Source of the DNA: a virus | Strand: one strand, 5' to 3' | Length of the DNA: 29,437 nt | IMG/VR virus record: IMGVR_UViG_3300036785_000595 | Coordinates: 1 to 29,437 of that record | Part shown: piece after piece, positions 20,921 to 28,577 of the stretch | Numbering within the stretch: the first letter of the stretch is position 1 | How the letters are laid out: each line of letters begins with the position of its first letter | Translations under genes and position numbers: made by a program | Notes under the pieces: model-generated | What the model saw: only the letters and a program-made list of their open reading frames with translations | What the model was told of the DNA's origin: nothing | The model's database searches: none

Positions 20921-21895
20921 ATGCCATCGACTCTCTCTTTGCAAGCCGTGATTGATTGGGCAGCGGTAGTGACGCGCAACTCGATCCTCTCGGGCGCCGG
21001 CGGCGTCATGCTCGAGCCTGGCCTGAGTTTCGCGAATGACATTATGGGGATGCTGTTTTCCAAACCCTATAACTGGCGATTCAACATCAAGGTTTTTGGA
21101 AACATCACCAACGTGGCATTCACCACCCAGGCCAGCCAGCAAGACTACGTGCTGAGCGGCGCCACGGCTACAGTCGTACAGAAGGGCGTCGTGCCGATCA
21201 ATTCCGTGCTCTCGAGCACACCTGGCGTCACGATCGCCGGCAACGTGGCCACAGTCAACACGGGAGATTCGAGCCCGCACGGTTTTGCCAGCGGTGACAC
21301 CGCTTCGCTGCTCGGCTTGCTGCAATTTCAATTGAATGTTTCGGGCGTTATCACGGTGACTTCGCCTACGCAGTTTCAGCTCACCTCGCCTTCATTCGCC
21401 GGGCTCAACACCGATGGCGGCCAGGGGATCTCGGATATTCAGTGGGTGACGCACGGGATCGCGCAGGATTGGGCCTCGAGCGCCACGGTCAAACCTGTGC
21501 ACGATTATGAAGTGGTGGCCGGGCTTCCTGTCGAATCCATCATCCAGAATCCGTTTAAGATCTGTTTTCTCGTTGAGAATGTGCTGAACAACACAGTTAT
21601 TTTCCGGGTGTGGCCAGTGCCCAGCTCGCAAATTTGGGGGCAGATCATCACCTATCAGGCCAAGCCGGCGCTGTTGACCGATCTTGGGCAGACCTGGACA
21701 CCCTGGCCGGATGAGCTGGCTTTTGTGGTGCGCGGCATGATGAAAGAGATGGCCATGGGATCCGCGGAAGATGCGCGGCAGTTTCTCGAGAAACAAATGA
21801 GCGATCAGCGAGTGCTGATGGCGCTCGATGTGAAGGATCAAGAACAGCGCCACGAGGCTTTCTTTCCTGAGCTGCCAATTATGAGAGGCGGATGA
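20921..21895 (+). CDS. Putative neck / head-tail adaptor protein with an inserted beta domain
   Basis: The ATG at 20921 has an AGGA site 8-10 bases upstream. In the 324-aa product, residues 1-70 ('LSFANDIMGMLFSKPYNWRF', then 'TTQASQQDYVLSG') and the C-terminal 120 ('IFRVWPVPSSQIWGQIITYQ', 'WPDELAFVVRGMMKEMAMG') look like tail tubular A/adaptor proteins, where 'GQ..Y.LP' and 'P.P....I...Y' are common. Residues about 90-165 ('VATVNTGDSSPHGFASGDTA', 'VITVTSPTQFQLTSPSF') are an inserted beta-sandwich related to repeats in the 1300-aa protein. It would join the portal to the nozzle. The call is by pattern and position. Confidence 0.55.
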   Translation: MPSTLSLQAVIDWAAVVTRNSILSGAGGVMLEPGLSFANDIMGMLFSKPYNWRFNIKVFGNITNVAFTTQASQQDYVLSGATATVVQKGVVPINSVLSSTPGVTIAGNVATVNTGDSSPHGFASGDTASLLGLLQFQLNVSGVITVTSPTQFQLTSPSFAGLNTDGGQGISDIQWVTHGIAQDWASSATVKPVHDYEVVAGLPVESIIQNPFKICFLVENVLNNTVIFRVWPVPSSQIWGQIITYQAKPALLTDLGQTWTPWPDELAFVVRGMMKEMAMGSAEDARQFLEKQMSDQRVLMALDVKDQEQRHEAFFPELPIMRGG

Positions 21896-24306
21896 GAGTT
21901 AACGCAGCCGCACCACTCTATTTCAATCGCTTCTACACTGGCCTGATAACCCAGCGCAATCGCCTGGCGATCCCGATCCGCGTTTTCGGTCGGCGAATCA
22001 TCGAACTGTACGATGCTCTGATTGACGGGCTCAACATGGAGCTCAACAGCTTTTTGACTTTGCAGCGGGCGCCTGGCTACATCCAGTACAATTCCAACAC
22101 GCTCGCAGGGATCCAGCAAAACTACTATTCGTTCAAACCCACCGGCCTAAAGCAGTGCCTTCCGATTTTTGATACCACCACCGCAGTTTTTCAGATGCAG
22201 CCAGGCGCCGTCGCTCCGACTACGCTCATCACCAAAACTCAGCCGATCCAGTCCACCTTCAAAGCCATAGGCGGATATCTCTACGTGGGTGCGCCGCAAT
22301 TCATCGCGCAAAAAGTAGATGCGAGCCTGAACGTCACCAACATGGGGATCGCGATTTCGCCGGCGGCCGATTCGGTGGGACCCAACACGGCCGGCACGGG
22401 CGCGAATGCCGGCGGGGGCGGTACGGCTTGGACGAATCCGAACAACATCAATTCGAACGTGTCTTTCGCCACAGCAACTTTTTCCTATGGCCCAGGCCAT
22501 TTCGCTTCGGTCAGCCAGCTGCTCAATGCGCAGACGTTCGCCTTTGCGATCCCCGGAACAAACACGATCAGCGGAATTCAAGTCTTTCTGCAGGCAAAAT
22601 ATCTTTTGAATTCTGGCAGTCATGGAACGAACACTGTCACCGTCACACTTCTGAAAAACGGCAACCCCACCGGAATTTCAAAGCAAACCACGATAACGGA
22701 TCCACTCGCCACCTACCCTTTCGGCGGCCCTGGGGATACGTGGGGGACGACGTTCACCCCGAGCGATGTAAACAACGCAGCCTGGGGTTTCGCTGTTTCA
22801 GTTAGTACGCTTTTGATCGGAACCACAGGCAACGGAACTTTCAGCGTGAACTTTGGGCAAGCCACTATTTTTGGAGTGGGCGGCCCAACTGTGACGCCTA
22901 CGGGCGTGGGATCGCTCTCCGCGCAAAACGGCTGGATCTATGCCTATTCTTACGGCAACTCGCAATCGGAAAACGAATCGAACCTTACGCCACCATCATC
23001 CTCAACCGGGCCTTTCACCGGGAAATCGTTTGTGGGTGTTGGCGTCCTGGCTTCCCCGGATGCGCAGGTAAATCAGATCCACGTCTACCGCACGACGGAC
23101 GGCGGCCCGGCGAATTTGTTTTTCGAGCTGCCCAACTCACCTTTCCCGAACGCTAACGCAACGATCCAAGACACTGCGATAGATTCGGGCCTGCAGGTTA
23201 GCTCGGTGCAGCAGTATCCCTCGATCAACTTCCCACCGCCCGCCGGCGCGAGTGGGTTTGAATGGTATGGCGGCCGGCTGTGGGCCTTTGTCGGCAATCT
23301 GCTCTATTTCTCGAGCGGGTCCGATATCCTGAAAGGCAACGAGCCGGAATGCTGGAATCCGGATTATGTTTTCGAACTGCCTGTCGATATCGTGCGCCTG
23401 GTCCCGCTCGGATCGGCCGGCATGTTTGTCGTGACGCTCGATGAGATCCACCTAGTACAAGGCACGTCGACGCAATCTTTCAGTGTCACGCCATGGGCAG
23501 CGGGCATCGGCGCCAGGTCATATAACGCGGTCGATGCGGATGGATCGAACGTATATATTTTCACTACCGATCGCCAGCTGCTTTTGATTTCGCCGGCCGG
23601 CGTGGCAGAGCCAGGCGACAATATCGGAGATCTGCTCGACACCCTGGATCCCACGCTCGCCTATGTGCGCGTGCATCGCTCTGGATCCCAGGATCAGAAT
23701 CTTTTTGTGAGTGATGGAGCCACAACTCTTTACACCCTCAATTTGAAACAGCAAGCCTGGTGCCCGAAACGGCAGCCCGTGGGCGGGGTGAACGCGATCG
23801 AGTCGATCGAGATCACGCCAGGCGTTTGGAAATTCATGCTGGGATCGCCGAACGCCGGCCGGGTTGTTTTGCAGCGCGATCTTGCGACTTTTTCAGATAA
23901 CGGCACGACCTATCCTTGCTCGTGCACTTTCGGAAACATCCAATTCGCCGATCCGGGGATGCTGGCCAACGTCGAATCGCTTGTCACTGAGCTGTCGAAT
24001 GTCACCACTAAGCCGAGTGTGGGGATCCTGGTAAACGATATCAGCGGATCTTTTGCGCCACTTTCGCAGCCGCGCACTGAGCCCACCACGATTTCTTACT
24101 CAGCGCCGCAGGGCAGTTATGTTTCGCTGTTGTGGTATCTGAAAACAGCTGATAAGAACAAGGCATCCACGGCTATGCGACACATGCAATTCAAACTGGC
24201 CTGGCCGGCGGAAACAAACAAAGAGGAAATTCTCGGCATCGGCTTGATGGGCCCGCCGGATACTTCCGGAGCTCCCGCGCCGCAGCCGGCAATCCAGGGG
24301 CGATGA
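21892..24306 (+). CDS. Putative tail nozzle / tail tubular protein B-like (804 aa)
   Basis: It starts on an ATGA overlap with the neck-like gene. The N-terminus ('FYTGLITQRNRLAIPIR' ... 'LQRAPGY') matches the opening of podovirus nozzle or stabilisation proteins, where an N-terminal strand leads to '[KR]RPGY'. Residues about 170-330 hold a Gly/Asn-rich beta-sandwich insertion. The rest has propeller-like repeats ('YVGAPQFIAQK', 'YVFELPVDIVRLVPLGSAGM', 'NVYIFTTDRQLLLISPAG', 'QNLFVSDGATTLYTLNLKQQ'). A nozzle closes and extends the tail below the adaptor. Length is similar to T7 gp12-type proteins. The family call is by eye. Confidence 0.6.
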   Translation: MRVNAAAPLYFNRFYTGLITQRNRLAIPIRVFGRRIIELYDALIDGLNMELNSFLTLQRAPGYIQYNSNTLAGIQQNYYSFKPTGLKQCLPIFDTTTAVFQMQPGAVAPTTLITKTQPIQSTFKAIGGYLYVGAPQFIAQKVDASLNVTNMGIAISPAADSVGPNTAGTGANAGGGGTAWTNPNNINSNVSFATATFSYGPGHFASVSQLLNAQTFAFAIPGTNTISGIQVFLQAKYLLNSGSHGTNTVTVTLLKNGNPTGISKQTTITDPLATYPFGGPGDTWGTTFTPSDVNNAAWGFAVSVSTLLIGTTGNGTFSVNFGQATIFGVGGPTVTPTGVGSLSAQNGWIYAYSYGNSQSENESNLTPPSSSTGPFTGKSFVGVGVLASPDAQVNQIHVYRTTDGGPANLFFELPNSPFPNANATIQDTAIDSGLQVSSVQQYPSINFPPPAGASGFEWYGGRLWAFVGNLLYFSSGSDILKGNEPECWNPDYVFELPVDIVRLVPLGSAGMFVVTLDEIHLVQGTSTQSFSVTPWAAGIGARSYNAVDADGSNVYIFTTDRQLLLISPAGVAEPGDNIGDLLDTLDPTLAYVRVHRSGSQDQNLFVSDGATTLYTLNLKQQAWCPKRQPVGGVNAIESIEITPGVWKFMLGSPNAGRVVLQRDLATFSDNGTTYPCSCTFGNIQFADPGMLANVESLVTELSNVTTKPSVGILVNDISGSFAPLSQPRTEPTTISYSAPQGSYVSLLWYLKTADKNKASTAMRHMQFKLAWPAETNKEEILGIGLMGPPDTSGAPAPQPAIQGR

Positions 24307-24413
24307 TGAAATTTCGGTGGTATGACAAGAAAGCTCTGAAAATGTTGAAAAAAAATCTGGTTCTTTCTCCCTCAACTCTACAGAAGATTAACCGCGCATG
24401 CGGGGGCTGGTGA
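24303..24413 (+). CDS. 36-aa Lys-rich small ORF
   Basis: It starts on an ATGA overlap with the nozzle-like gene and ends on TGATG with the next. The product is very basic (nine Lys and Arg in the first 18 residues) and its DNA is more A-rich than its surroundings. No family is recognised. Overlaps on both sides are the only real support; it could also be a spacer that carries translation across. Confidence 0.4.
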   Translation: MMKFRWYDKKALKMLKKNLVLSPSTLQKINRACGGW

Positions 24414-25054
24414 TGGCTAACAACGCATTCACGCAAATGAAAGCGGAGCTCGAGGCGCAACAGAACGGCGAGACGCCGGCTACCAGGTCGCCGGCTGTCG
24501 TGGTCGGCCGCGGAGCTCCATCGGCCGAGACGAGCTATGACGTGGGCGCCCCTGACGTCGATGCAGTGACGACGCATCCGTTTAAGCCTGGTGTGCGGCG
24601 AGCGTTTTGGGTGACGCCACCGAACACGATGCGATCGCAAGTCACGAGCATTAAGGATTCCGCGTTTCCGCAGAAGGGCTCGCAGAATGGCGCGTATCGT
24701 GCCGGCCTGAAACTGGCGCCCACCACTTCACTCGCAACGTATTCGGTGATTCCGGATATGAGTGTGGGCTTGCAAACCAACGGCCAGGTGAGTGCGCAGC
24801 TTATCGGATCATTCGAGGGACCGACCAATGCCACGCTTTCTTTTGCTCTGTTTCGCGATGGCGTGCAAGTGAGCCGCGATTTTCCTGTGGTGCCGGCAGC
24901 TGCGGCTTCACCGTTTCTTGTCAACGTCCAGGTGATTGATTCACCGCAGCCAGGCGTGCACAGCTACGATGCGCGATGGCAGACCAGCGCCGGCACAGCG
25001 ACGGCCGCGGCTTACTCGCGGTCGATCCAAGTGCAGAATTTGAGGCCGCAGTGA
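24413..25054 (+). CDS. Hypothetical virion-like protein (213 aa)
   Basis: The ATG at 24413 sits in a TGATG junction; the frame's earlier ATG at 24398 adds five residues and overlaps the small ORF. The first 100 residues are hydrophilic. Residues about 110-210 look like a single beta-sandwich (Ig-like), with 'VSAQLIGSFEGPTNATLSFA' and 'SPQPGVHSYDARWQTSAG', a layout common in tail fibre parts. No family is recognised. It is next to the nozzle gene, so a tail role is likely. Confidence 0.6.
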   Translation: MANNAFTQMKAELEAQQNGETPATRSPAVVVGRGAPSAETSYDVGAPDVDAVTTHPFKPGVRRAFWVTPPNTMRSQVTSIKDSAFPQKGSQNGAYRAGLKLAPTTSLATYSVIPDMSVGLQTNGQVSAQLIGSFEGPTNATLSFALFRDGVQVSRDFPVVPAAAASPFLVNVQVIDSPQPGVHSYDARWQTSAGTATAAAYSRSIQVQNLRPQ

Positions 25055-25254
25055 GCGAGCATTACACGCGAAACACCGAACACGGTGTGCTGAAAAACTG
25101 TAATCAGTGCGGCCGGCTCACAAAGCACCTCGTGTTTGATGGGCGGATCGGTCGGTGCATGGAGCATGAAGCGCAGCTCGAGACAAAAAAGCAAAAAGCA
25201 GCAAAGGCTCGCCGAAAGCTCGAGCAGAAGCAAAAAAGTCTGTGGGAGGAATGA
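25051..25254 (+). CDS. 67-aa zinc-finger-like basic protein
   Basis: The GTG at 25051 overlaps the previous stop (GTGA); the longer frame from 24976 is rejected for overlapping the preceding gene. Residues about 17-40 hold 'CNQCGRLTKH' and 'GRCMEHE', giving C-x2-C and C-x2-H ligands. The C-terminal half is a Lys/Gln/Glu-rich coiled coil. Small zinc-finger proteins recur in this phage (413, 538, 6645 and 16791). Function unknown. Confidence 0.6.
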   Translation: MSEHYTRNTEHGVLKNCNQCGRLTKHLVFDGRIGRCMEHEAQLETKKQKAAKARRKLEQKQKSLWEE

Positions 25255-25257
25255 ACG

Positions 25258-25419
25258 ATGACTATCTATCTCGATCTGTTGATAGCGATCATTGGTGCGC
25301 TGGCGTATCTGCTTTGCGCGAATCCGAAGTGGGCCTACCTGGGCCTGGTGACGTGGGGTGTCGGCCTGCTTACTTTCCTGGCAGGGGTTGGGCATGGTCA
25401 GATTGCATTTTTGAAATGA
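25258..25419 (+). CDS. 53-aa membrane protein with two transmembrane helices, holin-like
   Basis: The ATG has a GGGAGGA site 8 bases upstream. Residues about 4-21 (LDLLIAIIGALAYLLCA) and 26-47 (AYLGLVTWGVGLLTFLAGVG) are strongly hydrophobic with a short polar loop, 'NPKW', between. Two helices in a protein this small, followed by another single-helix protein, fit a holin or a small inner-membrane phage protein. No endolysin is recognisable next to it, so the lysis role stays tentative. The stop overlaps the next gene (ATGA). Confidence 0.55.
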   Translation: MTIYLDLLIAIIGALAYLLCANPKWAYLGLVTWGVGLLTFLAGVGHGQIAFLK

Positions 25420-25535
25420 GCTGGCACGATTATTTCGCGTGGGCGTGGCTCGATCTCAAAATGAAGCTCGGTTTCACTGCAGTAGTTTTGCTGATGATCG
25501 CGATCGTGTTTTATCTGCGGAAAAGGAAGCCATGA
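25416..25535 (+). CDS. 39-aa single-pass membrane protein
   Basis: It starts on the ATGA junction with the two-helix protein and ends on another ATGA junction. One hydrophobic helix (GFTAVVLLMIAIVFYL, residues about 19-34) is followed by a basic tail RKRKP, and the N-terminus is Trp-rich. The topology suggests the tail is cytoplasmic. Pairing with the preceding protein resembles holin/antiholin or spanin-like sets, but the sequence alone cannot decide. Confidence 0.55.
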   Translation: MSWHDYFAWAWLDLKMKLGFTAVVLLMIAIVFYLRKRKP

Positions 25536-26023
25536 AACTGGAACTGGCCAAACTCGAGGATTCGGAACAAATGGGAGCTTGGGCTGTGCGCAAACTTGAG
25601 GACGGCTACGATCTCTCGGTCGATGAGCTGCAGGGCACGATCTTGAAAGTGGCCAATGCGTTTTTTATTCCTGCTCGCCAGGTCATGTTCCTGGGCCCGC
25701 TCATTCCCTCGCCCGAGGTGGACGGCAAAACCTTGACTGTTGCGCTACACCGGATGATTAAAACCATTAGGAAAACTTTTTCCGGGGATATCGTGTACCT
25801 GAACTACCAGGACAATGGGATCGACCAAGCGGCCGTGGAAATTGGCGGATTTGCGCCTTGTGAAGACGTGGTGGTGATGACGCGCCACGGATCGGCAAAG
25901 CTGATGGTTTTGCGCGGCGAGAGCATACCGTCACACGTCCAGATAGGGGAAAGCGATGGGTTATCAACAAAAAACCCAGCACAGGTGCGATGGCACGTTT
26001 CGAAAGCGAAGCGGCATTGCTGA
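25532..26023 (+). CDS. Hypothetical protein (163 aa)
   Basis: The ATG sits in an ATGA junction; the frame's earlier ATG at 25439 is inside the membrane protein gene. The product is mixed alpha/beta with 'GTILKVANAFFIPARQVMFL' and 'IVYLNYQDNGIDQAAVEIGG'. It does not match a family I know. It lies between the membrane proteins and the first putative internal virion protein. Confidence 0.55.
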   Translation: MKLELAKLEDSEQMGAWAVRKLEDGYDLSVDELQGTILKVANAFFIPARQVMFLGPLIPSPEVDGKTLTVALHRMIKTIRKTFSGDIVYLNYQDNGIDQAAVEIGGFAPCEDVVVMTRHGSAKLMVLRGESIPSHVQIGESDGLSTKNPAQVRWHVSKAKRHC

Positions 26024-26044
26024 TGGCGGATGAGGAATTGCGAA

Positions 26045-26719
26045 ATGTGCAGCGGACCTAATCAGCAGGAAAAAGACGCGCAAAAGCAAACGGCTGCTTT
26101 TTCAAAACAGCTGCAGACGCAGTTCACCACCGAATTTCAGCAATCCCAAGATCTGATGACGTTCTTGACCGCTCAGCTCGAGCCGATGATTAAGGATCCC
26201 ACCGGCTTTACGCCGCAGCAAATGTCGGATCTGCAATCGAACCTGATTAACAACGTGGGATCGCAGGTCGCGAGCGCCAAACAGCAGATACAGGAATCAG
26301 CCGACACTCGCAACGAAGCGGGGATGCCTTCGGGTGTCGCAGATATGAATAAGGCGCTGGTGGAGGGTGCCGGCGTCAGTGCGGAAGCCGGCGGACTAAA
26401 TACCATTCAACTCGAATCCGCGCAGCTCGCCCAGCAAAAACAGCTGGCCGCTGAGCAAATGCTCGGCGCAACCGCTAACACTCTCGTTTCGCAAGGCAGC
26501 TCCACAGGCGGGCAGACAGTCTCGAGCCAGCAAAATCAATTCCAGCAAGCGGACACGATGGCGCAGCAGTCCACGCAGATGTGGAGCAATTTATTGAGTG
26601 GAGTTATCGGCGCCGGCAGCGCGTTCCTGACGGGCGGAATTTCGATGTTTAAGCCACCGGCGCCGGCGGGAGGGGGCGGCGCGATTCCGGCCAGTTACGG
26701 AGGCACAGCAGCAGGATGA
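26045..26719 (+). CDS. Putative internal virion protein, Gln/Ala-rich
   Basis: I prefer the ATG at 26045 because GAGGA lies 8 bases upstream; the ATG at 26030 adds five residues. The 224-aa product opens 'MCSGPNQQEKDAQKQTAAF' and is made of Gln/Ser/Ala-rich helices, with 'FTPQQMSDLQSNLINNVGSQ' in the middle and a small hydrophobic segment near the end (LLSGVIGAGSAFLTGGI), then a Gly/Pro tail. Proteins of this type ('CSGP..Q' start, helical, Gln-rich) are common just after the nozzle in podovirus-like genomes and are thought to be ejected with the DNA (compare T7 gp14). The role is inferred. Confidence 0.6.
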   Translation: MCSGPNQQEKDAQKQTAAFSKQLQTQFTTEFQQSQDLMTFLTAQLEPMIKDPTGFTPQQMSDLQSNLINNVGSQVASAKQQIQESADTRNEAGMPSGVADMNKALVEGAGVSAEAGGLNTIQLESAQLAQQKQLAAEQMLGATANTLVSQGSSTGGQTVSSQQNQFQQADTMAQQSTQMWSNLLSGVIGAGSAFLTGGISMFKPPAPAGGGGAIPASYGGTAAG

Positions 26720-27177
26720 ATCGCATCGAGGCATTGACGGACGGCTTGTGTCGAATGACGGATTTTAGCGATCCGAGCTCGGCAATCTATCGTTACCGGA
26801 ATCCGCTCGGACTGCGCGTTTTTTGCGTGCATGGCAAAGGTGTCGGACGCTGCGAGATCTGTCCCGCCGGCCATCCGCTGATCGGCCGGATCTGGCGCGA
26901 ACGCGAGTGGGATCACTCCACCGGCGTGCGAGTTTTTCATACGCTGATGGACGGATACCAGGCTTCGCTGTTTGATGTGAAGATGAAATGCAGCGGGAAA
27001 TCGCATGCCGCAATTCTCGAGAGCTCGCCACTTTCCGAGCTGTGCATCAGCTACGGGATCAGTGGCAGCCGGCCGGCCGATGCGCTCGCGAAATTCCTTC
27101 GCCGAGCCCTCGATGACGATTCAATTCGAGCCGACACCGCGGTAAGTTTTTTTGTGAATGGAGGCCCGCATGATTGA
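26716..27177 (+). CDS. Hypothetical protein between internal virion proteins (153 aa)
   Basis: The ATG sits in an ATGA junction. The product has 'IYRYRNPLGLRVF' near residue 24, 'RCEICPAGHP' near 45, 'VFHTLMDGYQASLFDVKMKC' near 73, and a helical C-terminus, 'RPADALAKFLRRALDDDSI'. The order 'N-P-x-x-x-R', 'F....GY.A...D...K', then a C-terminal helical part recalls divergent virion peptidoglycan hydrolases ('NNPGNI...F...G..A...DL..K'), but I see no certain catalytic Glu, so this is only a suggestion. It overlaps the next gene by 8 bases. Confidence 0.6.
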   Translation: MNRIEALTDGLCRMTDFSDPSSAIYRYRNPLGLRVFCVHGKGVGRCEICPAGHPLIGRIWREREWDHSTGVRVFHTLMDGYQASLFDVKMKCSGKSHAAILESSPLSELCISYGISGSRPADALAKFLRRALDDDSIRADTAVSFFVNGGPHD

Positions 27178-28576
27178 CGACGACGCGACAACGGCAACTG
27201 CAGAGGACGCCGCCGGCGCCGGGCTCTCGAGCGTGCAACCGAATCAGCCCATGGTCCCATCAGGATCCCCAGCTCCCGCCACCGCTCCTGCGACCCCTGC
27301 AAGTGCAGGATCCGGCGGCAACGCTGGCCTAGGTGGTGCGCCACCATCTGGGCCAGTCCCGCCTATGCAGCCAGGTGGCTTTCCGACAAGTAGTGCTGCG
27401 GGTGCAGCTGGGCCTGGCGTGCTGCGCTCGATCCTGGGAGTTTTCCTTACCGGAATCTCTGCCGGCTTGCAGGGTGGGCCCGGCCCGCAAGGTCCCGCTC
27501 GAGCTGCAGCGATCGGACAGCAGAGCGAGCAGGCCAACATCGACCGGCCACGAGCCCAAGAGGCGGCCGACCTCGATACCTCGATGAAGAAAGCGCAGCT
27601 CGCCATGTTGCAAATAAACCTGCAGCGGTCACTCATGATTTACCACTCGCAAGAGCCGGCACTGCAAAACGCAAAACTCATGGCGTGGATCGCGAATGGT
27701 GAGCAGGTCGAAGCCAATGCCGCTAAAGGCCAGGGAGAAGTGTTATTCACCACTTCGCCGGATCAGGATCCCACCCAGGCTTTCCAGGCGCTCAACACTG
27801 AGTGGATGGCACACATCAAAAAAGGCGAATACGATGTGATCCCCTACGCCACCGGAGATCCCGCGAAGCCGATTCTAGGATTATATAAATTCAAAAATTC
27901 GCAGTGGCAGGGCGGTGATTATTGGTCAACCTCGAATCCAGAGGATCCCACGCATCCGATCGAATCGCGGATCCCCGATGGGATCAAGCAAGGCGGCACG
28001 GCCGCGGTGCAGAAATGGGGTTTGTCAGTCGATAACCGCATGGAGAAATCGCGGCACGATGCCGCAGTGGAGAAAGGCAAGCAAGCCGATATCGCGGCCA
28101 CGGGCGCAATCAAAAAGAGCATTGTCACAGCGCAGATAGCCGGCGCCAACTGGCGAGCTCAGCTCCATGAAACGCACGCGGACGCTCGCGCCATGATAAC
28201 GAAAGCCAACAAAACGAATGACAAGGAATACGTTTCGCTCGTGAAGCAGTATCAGAGCGAGATAGACAAGGCCGATAAGTGGGCCCAGGACAACAAAATG
28301 TCGCTGGCGTTCGGCTGGAAAGATAATCCATTTTCCTCGAGTGTCGATGCCTACCAGAAAATCGTGCAGGATTATGAAGCGCGGCATCCGGACGTGCTGA
28401 ATGTCGTCACAGGCGAATCGGCCGCGGGCGGCAAAGGCGCCGGCGGGCCCAAAGCTAAACCGGCTGCGCCTGGCGCCAAGGTAAGAGTTAAATTGGCTGA
28501 TGGTAGACAGGGCACAGTCGATCGCAAGGATTTTGATTCGAAAACTATGACCGAGCTGCCCGCCGCGGCAAAATAA
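27170..28576 (+). CDS. Putative internal virion (ejection) protein, 468 aa
   Basis: The ATG at 27170 follows GGAGG by 6 bases; the frame's earlier ATG at 27158 lacks this. Residues 1-75 are Ala/Pro/Gly-rich and probably disordered. A hydrophobic stretch, VLRSILGVFLTGISAGL (about 84-100), could enter a membrane. Residues 100-400 are mainly long charged helices ('QQSEQANIDRPRAQEAADL', 'SLVKQYQSEIDKADKWAQDN'). The C-terminus has a small domain, 'KVRVKLADGRQGTVDRKDF'. The composition, size and place before another long protein fit a podovirus ejection protein (compare T7 gp15/gp16). The function is inferred from this. Confidence 0.6.
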   Translation: MIDDDATTATAEDAAGAGLSSVQPNQPMVPSGSPAPATAPATPASAGSGGNAGLGGAPPSGPVPPMQPGGFPTSSAAGAAGPGVLRSILGVFLTGISAGLQGGPGPQGPARAAAIGQQSEQANIDRPRAQEAADLDTSMKKAQLAMLQINLQRSLMIYHSQEPALQNAKLMAWIANGEQVEANAAKGQGEVLFTTSPDQDPTQAFQALNTEWMAHIKKGEYDVIPYATGDPAKPILGLYKFKNSQWQGGDYWSTSNPEDPTHPIESRIPDGIKQGGTAAVQKWGLSVDNRMEKSRHDAAVEKGKQADIAATGAIKKSIVTAQIAGANWRAQLHETHADARAMITKANKTNDKEYVSLVKQYQSEIDKADKWAQDNKMSLAFGWKDNPFSSSVDAYQKIVQDYEARHPDVLNVVTGESAAGGKGAGGPKAKPAAPGAKVRVKLADGRQGTVDRKDFDSKTMTELPAAAK

Positions 28577-28577
28577 A

